From Pseudoluteimonas sp044226035 (GTDB lineage: Bacteria > Pseudomonadota > Gammaproteobacteria > Xanthomonadales > Xanthomonadaceae), in the NCBI GenBank assembly GCA_044226035.1, contig JBGAHT010000033.1:1-31182 (forward strand): DNA of 31,182 nucleotides. Direction: 5' to 3'. The notes below the pieces were generated by a model. The model did not search any database. It was given only the letters and a program-made list of their open reading frames with translations, and was not told the origin of the DNA. Position 1 is the first letter of the stretch. Each line of letters starts with the position of its first letter. Position numbers and translations under genes: made by a program. Positions 1-8,845 of the stretch are shown here, piece by piece.

Positions 1-31
1 CACGCCAACCGCGACAGGAGTCGCCGTCCCC

Positions 32-3000
32 ATGGCCGAATTCACCGTCTTTGCCTTCACCCCGGCCGGCCTTTGCCTCCCGGACCTGGCCATCGCCGCC
101 TGCCGTGCGGGCGGCGTGGGCGTGGTCAACGGCGAGCTGCAGCCCGTAAGCGCGCCGATCCTGCGCGCGCTGGACGCGGTGTCGGCGGCGACCGCGGCGC
201 CCTACGGCGCCAAGCTCGACGCGATCGACGCGGACATGGCCGCGGCGCTGCGCGCGCATGCCGCGCGCGGCATGCAATGGCTGGTGGTCGATGCGCGGCT
301 GGTGCCCGCGAACGCGGAACTGGTCCGGGACCTGCGCGCAGCCGGGGTCAAGGTGCTCGCCGAAGTGACGACCCCCGAGTGGCCGGGCGCCGCGCTCGAC
401 GCGGCGGTCGACGGCCTGCTGCTGAAGGGCAACGAGGCCGGCGGCTTCGTCGGCGAGGACGCGAGCTTCATCCTGCTGCAGAAATGGCGTGGCCGCACCG
501 CGCTGCCGCTGTACGTCCGCGGCGGCCTCACCCCGCACGTCGCGGCCGCGTGCGGCGCCATCGGCGTCGCCGGCGGCGTGCTCGATTCGCAGCTGCTGAT
601 GCTCGACGAGGCGCGGCTGCCGGTCGCGCTGCATTCGGTGCTGGCCAATCTCTCCGGCAGCGAAACGGTCGCGGTCGGCGATGCCGAACGCGGCGAATAC
701 TTCCGCCTGCTGGTGCGTCCCGGCTACGACGGCGCCCGCGAGTTCGTCAACGTCGGCGAAGGCCTCGACGAAGCGGCCTTGCGCGAACGCGTGACCGGCC
801 GCGCCAACTGGAGCGATCCCAAGCAGTCGCTGCTGCCGATCGGCCAGGACGTCGCCTTCGCCGCGCCGTGGCGCGCGCAGTACCGCCACCTCGGCGCGGT
901 GCTCAAGGCGATCGCGAGCGCGGTGGAAAACAACCTGCGCATGGCGGTCGAACACCGGCCGGTGGCCGAGAACGCGCCGCTGGCGCAGGCGCTGGGCCTG
1001 CGCTACCCGCTGGTGCAGGGCCCGATGACGCGCGTGTCCGATACCGCGGAATTCGCGATGTCGGTCGCGCAAGGCGGCGCGCTGCCGATGGTCGCGTTCG
1101 CGCTGCTCAAGGGCGAACCGCTCGACAAGCTGCTCGCGCGCACCAAGCAATTGCTCGGCGAGCGCCACTGGGGCATCGGCCTGCTCGGCTTCGCGCCGCA
1201 AACGCTGCTCGACGAACAGCTGTCGATCGCGATCAAGTACAAGCCCGATTACGCGATCATCGCCGGCGGCCGCCCCGACCAGGCGGTGCACCTGGAGCAG
1301 GCCGGCGTGCCGACGTTCCTGCACGTGCCGGCGGCCAAGCTGATCCCGATGTTCCTGCGCGAAGGCGCGCGCCGCTTCATCTTCGAGGGCCGCGAATGCG
1401 GCGGTCACATCGGCCCGCTGAGCAGCTTCGTGCTGTGGAGTTCGATGGTCGACCAGCTGCTGGCCGAACTCGCGCCCGGCAAGATCGACGCCAGCCAGAT
1501 CCAGCTGTTGTTCGCCGGCGGCGTGCACGACGCCGTCTCCTCGGCGATGGTGCAGGTGCTGGCCGCGCCGCTGGCCGCGCGCGGGGTCAAGGTCGGCGTG
1601 CTGATGGGCAGCGCCTACCTGTTCACCCGCGAGATCGTCGCCAGCGGTTCCATCGTCGCGCAGTTCCAGCGCGAAGTGCTCGACTGCGAACGCACCATCA
1701 ACCTCGAGTCCGGCCCCGGCCACGCCAGCCGTTGCGCGTACACGCCGTTCGCCGAGGAATACATGAAGAAGCGCAAGGAATTGCGCGAACAGCAGGTGCC
1801 CGGCGACGAAGCGCGCCAGGTGCTCGACCAGCTGATCCTCGGCCGCCTGCGCATCGCCTCCAAGGGCCGCGTGCGCGATTCCGGCGGCGCGATCCAGCAG
1901 CTGTCGGTCGAGGAACAGCGCAGCGAGGGCATGTACATGCTCGGCCAGGTCGCGACCCTGCGCGCGGACGTGACCGACATCGAGGCCCTGCACCACGAGG
2001 TGACCACCGACGCGGTCGCGCTGCTGGCCGAACGCCTGCGCGAGCGCGACAGCGCCGCCGCCGCGCCGCAAGCGGCCGCGAACAAGCCGGCCGACATCGC
2101 CATCGTCGGCATCGCCAGCGTGCTGCCGAAGGCGGCCGACAGCCGCGAATACTGGGAAAACATCCTGTCCAAGGTCGACGCGATCACCGAGATCCCGTCG
2201 CACCGCTGGGACTGGCGCCTGTACTTCGACGCCGACCGCAACGCCCGCGACAAGATCTACTCGAAGTGGGGCGGCTTCCTCGACGACCTCGTGTTCGACC
2301 CGATGAAGTACGGCATGCCGCCGAAGTCGCTCGAATCGGTCGACCCGATGCAGCTGATGTCGCTCGAAGTCGCGCAGCGCACGCTGGTCGACGCCGGCTA
2401 CCACGAGAAGGCGTTCGACCGCGAACGCGCCTCGGTGATCATCGGCGCCAGCGGCGGCGCCGGCGACGTGGGCACGCAGTACGGCATCCGCTCGGAATGG
2501 CCGCGCTTCAACGGCGCGCTGCCGGAAGAAGTGGCCAAGCGCCTGCCCGAATGGAGCGAGGACACCTTCGCCGGGCTGCTGCTCAACGTGGTGCCCGGGC
2601 GCATCGCCAGCCGCCTCAACTTCGGCGGCGTGAACTTCACCACCGACGCGGCCTGCGCCTCGTCGCTGGCGGCGGTGTACCAGGGCGTGACCGAGCTCAT
2701 GGCCGGTCGCAGCGATTTCGTCCTCGCCGGCGGCGTGGACACGGTGCAGGGCCCGTTCGGCTACCTGTGCTTCAGCAAGACCCAGGCGCTGTCGCCGCGC
2801 GGCCGCTGCTCCACCTTCTCCGCCGACGGCGACGGCATCGTGATCTCCGAAGGCATCGCGATGATCGCGATGAAGCGCCTCGCCGACGCCGAACGCGACG
2901 GCGACCGCATCTACGCGGTCATCAAGGGCGTCGGCGGCAGCAGCGACGGCTACGCCAAGGGCCTGACCGCGCCGCTGCCCGCGGGCCAGCTGCGCGCGAT

Positions 3001-5854
3001 GCGCCGCGCCTACGCGCAGGCCGGTTTCGGCCCGGGCGACGTGCAGTTGTTCGAAGCGCACGGCACCGGCACCGTCGCCGGCGATACCGCGGAACTGGAA
3101 AGCACCACGCGCCTCATCGCCGAAGCCGGCGGCAAGCCGCGCCAGGCCGCGATCGGTTCGGTCAAGACCCTGATCGGCCACACCAAGGCCGCGGCCGGCG
3201 TCAGCGGACTGCTCAAGGCCGCGATGGCGCTGCACCACCGCGTGCTGCCGCCGCACGGCAACACGCCCAACCCCAACCCGATCCTGCGCCAGGACGAGAG
3301 CCCGCTGTACCTGCTCGACGAGCCGCAGCCGTGGCTGGACGCGCCCGACGGCGCGCCGCGCCGCGCCGCGGTCAGCGCGTTCGGCTTCGGCGGCACCAAC
3401 TTCCACATCGCGTTGCAGGAATACGCCGGCGAATACCGCGACTGGCTGCGCCCGGCGGCCGCGACCCGGCAATGGCCGGCGGAACTGCTGGCGTGGAACG
3501 CGCCCGATCGCGAGTCGCTGCTCGCGCGCATCGACGAGGCGCGTGCGCAGCTCGCCGATGCCGACGGCATCGCCCTGCGCGACCTCGCCGCGAGCCTGGC
3601 CGAACGCTGGCAGCCCGGCCGCGAAACCCTGACCGTCGTTGCGAAGGACCTTCGCGACCTCGGCGCGCAGCTCGAGATCGCCGCGAAGTACCTGCGCGGC
3701 GAAACCCAGGCGCTGCCGCCGACCGTGCGCCACGCGGCCGCGGGACGAACCCCGGGCAAGCTGGCCCTGCTGTTCCCCGGCCAGGGCTCGCAGTACACCG
3801 GCATGCTGCGCGAACTCGCGCTGCACTTCCCGGTGTGCGCGCAGGCGCTGTCGGACGCCGACCGCGTGCTCGCCGGCGAATTCGCGCAGCGCTTCGGCGC
3901 GGACGCGGCGCTCAGCCGCTTCATCCTGCCGCGCGGCGCCTACGACGAGGACGCCAGGGCCCGCGCGCGGCTGGCCCTGACCAGCACCGATGTCGCCCAG
4001 CCCGCGCTCGGCGCGGTCGAGGTCGCGATGCTGCGCCTGCTGCGCGAGTTCGGCGTCGGCGGCGACATGGCCGCCGGCCACAGCTACGGCGAATTCGTGG
4101 CCCTGCATGCGGCCGGCGCGATCGATTTCGACGCGCTGATGTCGCTGTCGGCGGCGCGCGGCCGTTTCATCGTCGACGCCGCGCGCGCCGAAGGCAGCGA
4201 ACTGGGCACGATGGCCGCGGTGCGCGGCGGTCGCGAACAGGTCGAACAGGCGATCGCCGGCATCGACGGCGTCGTCGTCGCCAACCACAACGCGCCGGCG
4301 CAGACCGTGGTGTCCGGCTCGCACGCGGGCATGGAAGCGGCGATGCAGGCGCTGGCCAAGGCCGGCCTCGAGGCAACGATGCTGCCGGTCGCGGCCGCGT
4401 TCCACTCCGCGCTGGTGAAGCCGGCGCGCAACGCATTGGCCGCGAAGATCGAAGGCACGCCCTGGCAGGAAGCGGCGATGCCGGTGTATTCGAACGCGAG
4501 CGCGAAGCCGCATGCGGCCGATGTCGCCGCGACCCGGCGCGCGATGGCCGAGCACCTGGTGCAGCCGGTCGAGTTCGTCGCCGAAATCGAGGCCATGCAC
4601 GCCGACGGCGCGCGCGTGTTCCTCGAGGTCGGGCCGAAGGCGGTGCTGTCCGGGCTGACCGCGAAGATCCTCGGCGACAAGCCGCACGTCGCGATCGCGC
4701 TGGACAACGGCACCGGCCTGCCGGGCTTGTTGAACGCATTCGGACAACTGCTCGCCGCCGGCGTCGCGCTGGATCCGCGCCGCCTGTTCGCCGGCCGCGA
4801 CTGCCGCATCGGCGATGCGGCGAACCTGCGCACGCTCAAGCCCGACACCACCCTGCCCAGGACCGCATGGCTGCTCAACGGCAGCAAGGCGCGGCGCGCA
4901 GGCGAACCGATGCCGCAGGTCGGGGTCACCCTCGAGCAGGTCGGCACGACGCCGGCCGCCAGTCCGGCCCCGGCGGCGCGCGTGTCCGAACCGGCCGCGG
5001 CGCAACCGCAGCCACGATCGCAGCCACAACCGCAAGCGCCCGCGACGCGTCCCGTCGCCACGCCGGCGCCGGCGGCGGCACGACCCTCCATTTCCCCCTC
5101 CATTCCGCGTCCGGCAGCGGGTGGACATTCCTTCCCAAGCACCCGCCGGGCAAGCGAGGAACGGCACATGTACAAGACAGCACCGACATCGGCGGACGCC
5201 GCCGTGATGGCGAATTACTTCGAAACGATGCGCCAGTTCCTGGAGACCCAGGGGCAGGTGATGGCGGCGTACATGGGCGAGGCCTCCGCGCCGCGGACCA
5301 GCTATGCGCGCGCGCCGCGCATCGCGCCGCCGATCCAGGCGATGCCCGCGCCGATGCCGGCACCGGCACCGGTCGTGGCCGCGCCTGCGCCGGCGCCGAT
5401 CATCGTCGAGGCCCCGGTCGCCGCCGCTCCCGTGGTTGCCGCGCCGGCCCCTGCGCCGGCGGCTCCAGCTCCCGCTCCCGCGCCGTCGCCCGCGCCGCAG
5501 CCGGCGGTCGCCGCCGCGCCGGCCAGCGCCGAACTCGGCCGCGACAAGCTGGCCGACATGCTGCTCGGCATCATCGAGGAGAAGACCGGCTATCCGCGCG
5601 ACATGGTCGGCCTCGACCAGGGCCTGGAAGCGGACCTCGGCATCGATTCGATCAAGCGCATCGAAGTCGTGGGCGCGATGCTGCAGGCGCTGCCCGAGCA
5701 GATGCGCGAGGCGCTGACGCCCAACCGCAGCAAGCTCAACACCCAGGCCACGCTCGACGGCATGCTCGACATCCTCGTCCAGGCGGCGCCGGGCGCGGGC
5801 GCCAAGGCCGGCAGCGTGCACGAGCTGCACGCCGACGAACGCCGCCGCGCCTAA
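32..5854 (+). CDS. PUFA/Hgl-type polyketide synthase subunit 1: PfaD-like barrel x2 - KS - AT - ACP
   Basis: This 1940-residue multidomain synthase should extend an acyl chain on its own carrier domain. Residues ~1-300 and ~310-620 are two nitronate-monooxygenase/PfaD-like TIM barrels, the family that supplies enoyl reduction in PUFA synthases. The second keeps the GGHxG motif (H459); the first has F139 at that place. The ketosynthase (~690-1135) has the complete triad C875 (DAACASS), H1010 (EAHGTG) and H1050 (IGHTKAA). The acyltransferase (~1240-1560) has GQGSQ, GHSYGE with S1351, the carboxylate-binding R1376 and H1458, so malonyl-CoA is expected. An Ala/Pro-rich linker, a helical YFETMRQFLETQ motif and one ACP with S1873 in DSIK follow. 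The ATG has an AGGAG-like site at 16-20. The domains are certain at family level; the product is not known. Classical PfaA carries several tandem ACPs, but only one is present here. Confidence 0.95.
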   Translation: MAEFTVFAFTPAGLCLPDLAIAACRAGGVGVVNGELQPVSAPILRALDAVSAATAAPYGAKLDAIDADMAAALRAHAARGMQWLVVDARLVPANAELVRDLRAAGVKVLAEVTTPEWPGAALDAAVDGLLLKGNEAGGFVGEDASFILLQKWRGRTALPLYVRGGLTPHVAAACGAIGVAGGVLDSQLLMLDEARLPVALHSVLANLSGSETVAVGDAERGEYFRLLVRPGYDGAREFVNVGEGLDEAALRERVTGRANWSDPKQSLLPIGQDVAFAAPWRAQYRHLGAVLKAIASAVENNLRMAVEHRPVAENAPLAQALGLRYPLVQGPMTRVSDTAEFAMSVAQGGALPMVAFALLKGEPLDKLLARTKQLLGERHWGIGLLGFAPQTLLDEQLSIAIKYKPDYAIIAGGRPDQAVHLEQAGVPTFLHVPAAKLIPMFLREGARRFIFEGRECGGHIGPLSSFVLWSSMVDQLLAELAPGKIDASQIQLLFAGGVHDAVSSAMVQVLAAPLAARGVKVGVLMGSAYLFTREIVASGSIVAQFQREVLDCERTINLESGPGHASRCAYTPFAEEYMKKRKELREQQVPGDEARQVLDQLILGRLRIASKGRVRDSGGAIQQLSVEEQRSEGMYMLGQVATLRADVTDIEALHHEVTTDAVALLAERLRERDSAAAAPQAAANKPADIAIVGIASVLPKAADSREYWENILSKVDAITEIPSHRWDWRLYFDADRNARDKIYSKWGGFLDDLVFDPMKYGMPPKSLESVDPMQLMSLEVAQRTLVDAGYHEKAFDRERASVIIGASGGAGDVGTQYGIRSEWPRFNGALPEEVAKRLPEWSEDTFAGLLLNVVPGRIASRLNFGGVNFTTDAACASSLAAVYQGVTELMAGRSDFVLAGGVDTVQGPFGYLCFSKTQALSPRGRCSTFSADGDGIVISEGIAMIAMKRLADAERDGDRIYAVIKGVGGSSDGYAKGLTAPLPAGQLRAMRRAYAQAGFGPGDVQLFEAHGTGTVAGDTAELESTTRLIAEAGGKPRQAAIGSVKTLIGHTKAAAGVSGLLKAAMALHHRVLPPHGNTPNPNPILRQDESPLYLLDEPQPWLDAPDGAPRRAAVSAFGFGGTNFHIALQEYAGEYRDWLRPAAATRQWPAELLAWNAPDRESLLARIDEARAQLADADGIALRDLAASLAERWQPGRETLTVVAKDLRDLGAQLEIAAKYLRGETQALPPTVRHAAAGRTPGKLALLFPGQGSQYTGMLRELALHFPVCAQALSDADRVLAGEFAQRFGADAALSRFILPRGAYDEDARARARLALTSTDVAQPALGAVEVAMLRLLREFGVGGDMAAGHSYGEFVALHAAGAIDFDALMSLSAARGRFIVDAARAEGSELGTMAAVRGGREQVEQAIAGIDGVVVANHNAPAQTVVSGSHAGMEAAMQALAKAGLEATMLPVAAAFHSALVKPARNALAAKIEGTPWQEAAMPVYSNASAKPHAADVAATRRAMAEHLVQPVEFVAEIEAMHADGARVFLEVGPKAVLSGLTAKILGDKPHVAIALDNGTGLPGLLNAFGQLLAAGVALDPRRLFAGRDCRIGDAANLRTLKPDTTLPRTAWLLNGSKARRAGEPMPQVGVTLEQVGTTPAASPAPAARVSEPAAAQPQPRSQPQPQAPATRPVATPAPAAARPSISPSIPRPAAGGHSFPSTRRASEERHMYKTAPTSADAAVMANYFETMRQFLETQGQVMAAYMGEASAPRTSYARAPRIAPPIQAMPAPMPAPAPVVAAPAPAPIIVEAPVAAAPVVAAPAPAPAAPAPAPAPSPAPQPAVAAAPASAELGRDKLADMLLGIIEEKTGYPRDMVGLDQGLEADLGIDSIKRIEVVGAMLQALPEQMREALTPNRSKLNTQATLDGMLDILVQAAPGAGAKAGSVHELHADERRRA
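5156..5170 (+). promoter_or_regulatory. Candidate internal ribosome binding site and ATG inside PKS subunit 1
   Basis: A GAGGA element (5156-5160) lies seven bases before an in-frame ATG (5168-5170, residue 1713). The reading frame just upstream looks like translated spacer (rich in Pro, Ser and Arg). The segment that follows begins exactly as the separate ACP-KR-DH protein does: a short lead, then YFxTMRQFL. This could give a free ACP-only product of about 228 residues, or be the scar of a former gene boundary. Inference only. Confidence 0.3.
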
Positions 5855-5888
5855 GGCGCGGCCGGAGACGATCGACGAGGAGTCGCGC

Positions 5889-5921
5889 TTGAGTGCCGTA
5901 CCACCAGACCACCGACGATGA
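5889..5921 (+). CDS. Possible 10-codon leader ORF coupled to the sulfotransferase start
   Basis: A TTG codon at 5889 has a well-placed GAGGAG (5877-5882, spacing six). It opens a ten-codon frame (LSAVPPDHRR) whose TGA overlaps the sulfotransferase ATG in an ATGA arrangement (5918-5921). The sulfotransferase ATG itself has no visible ribosome binding site. The reading is that ribosomes may be delivered to it by translational coupling. Such a short frame can occur by chance. Confidence 0.25.
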   Translation: MSAVPPDHRR

Positions 5922-6829
5922 CCGCCCCCCTCTTCCTCCTGGCCCCGCCCAGGTCGTACACATCGCTGGTGAACGCCATGCTGGGCCAGCATCCGCAGGC
6001 CTTCGGCCTGCCGGAGCTTTGCCTGTTCAACGTCGAGCGGCTGGTGGACCTGTGGGTCGGGGTGGAGGGTGAGAACGCCGAGCGCGGCGCGATGGCGCGG
6101 CATGGCCTCATGCGCGCGGTGGCGGAAATCTACGGCGGCGAGCAGACCACGACCACGGTGAACATGGCGCGCGCCTGGGCTTCGGCGCGCGAGGACTGGG
6201 ACACCGGCCGCGTCTTCCAGGAGATCGTCGCCGCGATCGACCCGCTGGTCGCGGTCGAGAAGAGCCCGTCGTACGCGGTCGCGGTGCCGCGCATGCGCGG
6301 CCTGCTCAAGGCCTTCCCCGACGCGCGCTTCATCCACCTGATCCGGCATCCCATCCCGCAGGGCAAGTCGGTGATGGCGATCAACGAAGGCGCGTTCACG
6401 ATGAAGATGAACGCGTTCGAGATCGACGAGGACTACGCGCTGCTCGAACCGCAGATCGCGTGGCACGACGTCAACATGAACATCCTCGACTTCCTCGACG
6501 AAGTCCCGCCGGAGCAGCAGATCCGCATGCGCGGCGAGGACATCATGGCCGACCCGCGCACCCACCTCGGCGCGATCGCGCGCTGGGCGGGCCTGCGCGA
6601 CGACGACGCGGCGATCGAGGAAATGATGCATCCGGAGCGTTCGCCGTTCGCCTGCTTCGGCCCGGTGACGGCGCTGTTCGGCAACGACCCGAACTTCCTC
6701 TCCGGCCCGACGTTCCGCCCGCACAAGCCCAAGATCCCGGCGCTCGACGCCGAACTGCCGTGGCGCAAGGACGGCAAGCGCCTCTATCCCCAGGTCGTCG
6801 AACTGGCGAGGGAATTCGGATATGCCTGA
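5918..6829 (+). CDS. Sulfotransferase family protein
   Basis: This 303-residue protein is of the PAPS-dependent sulfotransferase fold and would move a sulfuryl group from 3'-phosphoadenylyl sulfate to a hydroxyl or similar acceptor. The N-terminal FLLAPPRSYTSLV (residues ~5-17) is the 5'-phosphosulfate-binding loop, and RFIHLIRHP (137-145) is the 3'-phosphate-binding strand and helix. No signal peptide is seen, so it is cytoplasmic. It sits 63 bases after PKS subunit 1, and its last eight bases overlap the next gene, so it is part of the operon. The likely acceptor is the PKS-bound or released lipid, which is inference. In the 5'-loop the usual Gly after Arg-Ser is replaced by Tyr (PPRSYTS), so activity should not be assumed. 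Confidence 0.82.
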   Translation: MTAPLFLLAPPRSYTSLVNAMLGQHPQAFGLPELCLFNVERLVDLWVGVEGENAERGAMARHGLMRAVAEIYGGEQTTTTVNMARAWASAREDWDTGRVFQEIVAAIDPLVAVEKSPSYAVAVPRMRGLLKAFPDARFIHLIRHPIPQGKSVMAINEGAFTMKMNAFEIDEDYALLEPQIAWHDVNMNILDFLDEVPPEQQIRMRGEDIMADPRTHLGAIARWAGLRDDDAAIEEMMHPERSPFACFGPVTALFGNDPNFLSGPTFRPHKPKIPALDAELPWRKDGKRLYPQVVELAREFGYA

Positions 6830-7277
6830 CAACAAGCCCGCGTCGACGCCGCAAGTGCATCCGTCGAACATCGCCGCGAACGCCAAGTCCAGCCGCGAAC
6901 GCCTGTCGCCGGCGCCGCTCGACCCGATGACCGGGCGCTCGGACCCGTCGCAGATGAAGCCGCACCAGGCCGCGCTGCGCCAGGCGATCGTGGATTCGTT
7001 CAACGCCAAGAAGGCGCGCACCTTCCTGCAGAAGCAGGTGCACCACATCAGCACCAACCGCGAGCTCGCGGATGGCATCAAGTTCCTGTTCGACGAGCAC
7101 GGGCGCCCGCCGAACATGCCGATCGAGGACATCGTCGAGGAACGGCGCATGGTCGAGTACCACCTGATGTGGGTCGAGGGCGTGCTCAACGAGCTGCGCC
7201 ACCGGCTGATCAAGATCAAGGAAGTCGAGGACTACGCCTTCGAGATGCTGGCGCGGGCGGCGGAAAAGAACAAATGA
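6822..7277 (+). CDS. Small operon protein of unknown function
   Basis: I do not recognise this 151-residue protein. Residues 1-50 are Pro/Ser-rich and probably flexible. Residues ~50-150 are charged and predicted largely helical, ending in a Lys/Glu-rich stretch (RLIKIKEVEDYAFEML) that could pack as a coiled coil. There is no signal peptide, membrane segment, metal motif or known catalytic motif. The start has GAGGGA at 6808-6813, eight bases upstream. It overlaps the sulfotransferase by eight bases, and its stop overlaps the next start (ATGA at 7274), so it is co-translated with both. By position it may be a partner of the sulfotransferase or the export proteins. That is inference. Confidence 0.75.
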   Translation: MPDNKPASTPQVHPSNIAANAKSSRERLSPAPLDPMTGRSDPSQMKPHQAALRQAIVDSFNAKKARTFLQKQVHHISTNRELADGIKFLFDEHGRPPNMPIEDIVEERRMVEYHLMWVEGVLNELRHRLIKIKEVEDYAFEMLARAAEKNK

Positions 7278-8845
7278 CCGAGGACCGGATGCGAAGCAAC
7301 CAGTACACACGTGTCGGCATCCTCGCGGCGGCGATTGCCTGCGCGACGACGCTCTCGGCCTGCGCCGGGCTCGGCCCGGACTACACGCGCCCCAACGTGC
7401 CCATGCCGCAGGCATGGCGCAGCGAGTTGCCGAACGCGCGCGACGTGGTCAACACCGAATGGTGGAAGGGACTCGGCGACCCGGCGCTGGACGCGCTCAT
7501 CGGCGAGGCCATCGACGCCAACAAGGACCTGCAGCTGGCCACGCTGCGGGTCGAGCAGTTCGACGCCAGGCTGCTGATCACGCGCGCGGATGGCAGGCCG
7601 CAGATCGGCTACAGCGCGTCGGCCCAGCGCAAGCGCTACAGCGAGGAGCTGCCGCGGCCGATCCGGAACCCGGGCAATGATCCGACCCAGCCGCTGCAGA
7701 TCAGCGGCCCGTACCAGAACGCGTTCGAACTGGGCGGCAACTTCAGCTGGGAACTGGACTTGTGGGGCCGCGTGCGCAGGGCGAAGGAAGCCGCCACCGC
7801 CGACGTGATGGCCAGCGAGGACGCGCGCCGCGCGATGATGCTGACCGTGGTCACCAGCGTGGCCACGAGTTATGTGCAGCTGCTCGCGCTCGACCACCAG
7901 CTCGAACTCGCGCAGCAGGCGCAGAAGAACCGCAGCGACGCGTTGAACCTGATCCAGAAGAAATACGAGGGCGGCGCCGCCTCGCAACTGGACGTGGCCA
8001 GGGCCAAGGCCGCGCTGTACGACGTCTCGGGCGCGGTTCCCGACCTCGAGCGCCAGGTCGCCGAACTCGAGAACGCGACCTCGCTCCTGCTCGGGCGCAA
8101 TCCCGGCCCGGTCAAGCGCGGCTCGCTGCTCGCGCTGAAGCTGCCGCCGATCCCGGCGGGCATTCCGTCCGACATCCTCGAGCGCCGCCCCGACGTGATG
8201 GAGGCCGAGCAGAACCTGGTGTCGGCGAACGCGAAGATCGGCGTGGCCAAGGCGGAATACTTCCCGACCCTGTCGCTGACCGCGCTGCTCGGCCTGGGCG
8301 CCACCGAGCAGTACAACCTGTTCCAGCGCTCGGCGGGCACCGGTTCGATCGGCGCCGGCCTGCTCGGCCCCATCTTCAGCGGCGGGCGCATCAAGGGCGA
8401 CATCCGCGAAGCCGAATCGGTGCAGAAGCAGATGCTGGTGACCTACCAGCAGACCGTGCAGACCGCGCTGCGCGAGGTCGAGGACGCATTGGTGTTCCGC
8501 GCCAAGTCGGGCGAGATCGCGAGCGCCGGCGAACAGCAGCTGGCGGCGTTGCGCGACGCCGAACGCCTGTCCGAGGCGCGCTACGAAGGCGGGCAGTCGA
8601 GCTACCTCGACGTGCTCGACGCGCAGCAGGACCTGTACGAGGCGCAGGACAAGCAGGTCGGGCGCGACCGCGACACCTTCCTCGCGCTGATCTCGGTCTA
8701 CAAGGCCATGGGCGGCGGCTGGATGGTGGCGCAGGAACAGTCGCACGCCGCCGCCGCGGCAACGGATACGCAAGCAAAACAGGCGCAGGCGCAGGCGGAA
8801 GGCGCGCAGGCATCGTCAGAGACCCGTCGGGATTCCAGCAAATGA
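7274..8845 (+). CDS. NodT-family outer-membrane factor lipoprotein (TolC-like)
   Basis: This 523-residue outer-membrane channel belongs to the RND/NodT type, the exit duct of tripartite efflux systems. The chosen ATG overlaps the previous stop (ATGA). It gives a lipoprotein signal with lipobox LSAC (C30), followed by GLGPDYTRP, which is typical of the family. Two outer-membrane-efflux repeats follow (~70-270 and ~290-480), with the family signatures WWKGLGDPALDALI, ERRPDVMEAEQNL and SYLDVLDAQQDLY. An ATG at 7289 is an alternative start. The last ~45 residues are a Gln/Ala-rich tail. The stop overlaps the adaptor gene (ATGA at 8842), so the two are expected to work together. Confidence 0.93.
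   Translation: MTEDRMRSNQYTRVGILAAAIACATTLSACAGLGPDYTRPNVPMPQAWRSELPNARDVVNTEWWKGLGDPALDALIGEAIDANKDLQLATLRVEQFDARLLITRADGRPQIGYSASAQRKRYSEELPRPIRNPGNDPTQPLQISGPYQNAFELGGNFSWELDLWGRVRRAKEAATADVMASEDARRAMMLTVVTSVATSYVQLLALDHQLELAQQAQKNRSDALNLIQKKYEGGAASQLDVARAKAALYDVSGAVPDLERQVAELENATSLLLGRNPGPVKRGSLLALKLPPIPAGIPSDILERRPDVMEAEQNLVSANAKIGVAKAEYFPTLSLTALLGLGATEQYNLFQRSAGTGSIGAGLLGPIFSGGRIKGDIREAESVQKQMLVTYQQTVQTALREVEDALVFRAKSGEIASAGEQQLAALRDAERLSEARYEGGQSSYLDVLDAQQDLYEAQDKQVGRDRDTFLALISVYKAMGGGWMVAQEQSHAAAAATDTQAKQAQAQAEGAQASSETRRDSSK

Noticed and set aside
73..5892. A second plus-strand frame of about 1940 codons overlapping PKS subunit 1
   Set aside because: Arg/Ala/Gly-rich composition with no domains; a codon-bias shadow of the true frame.
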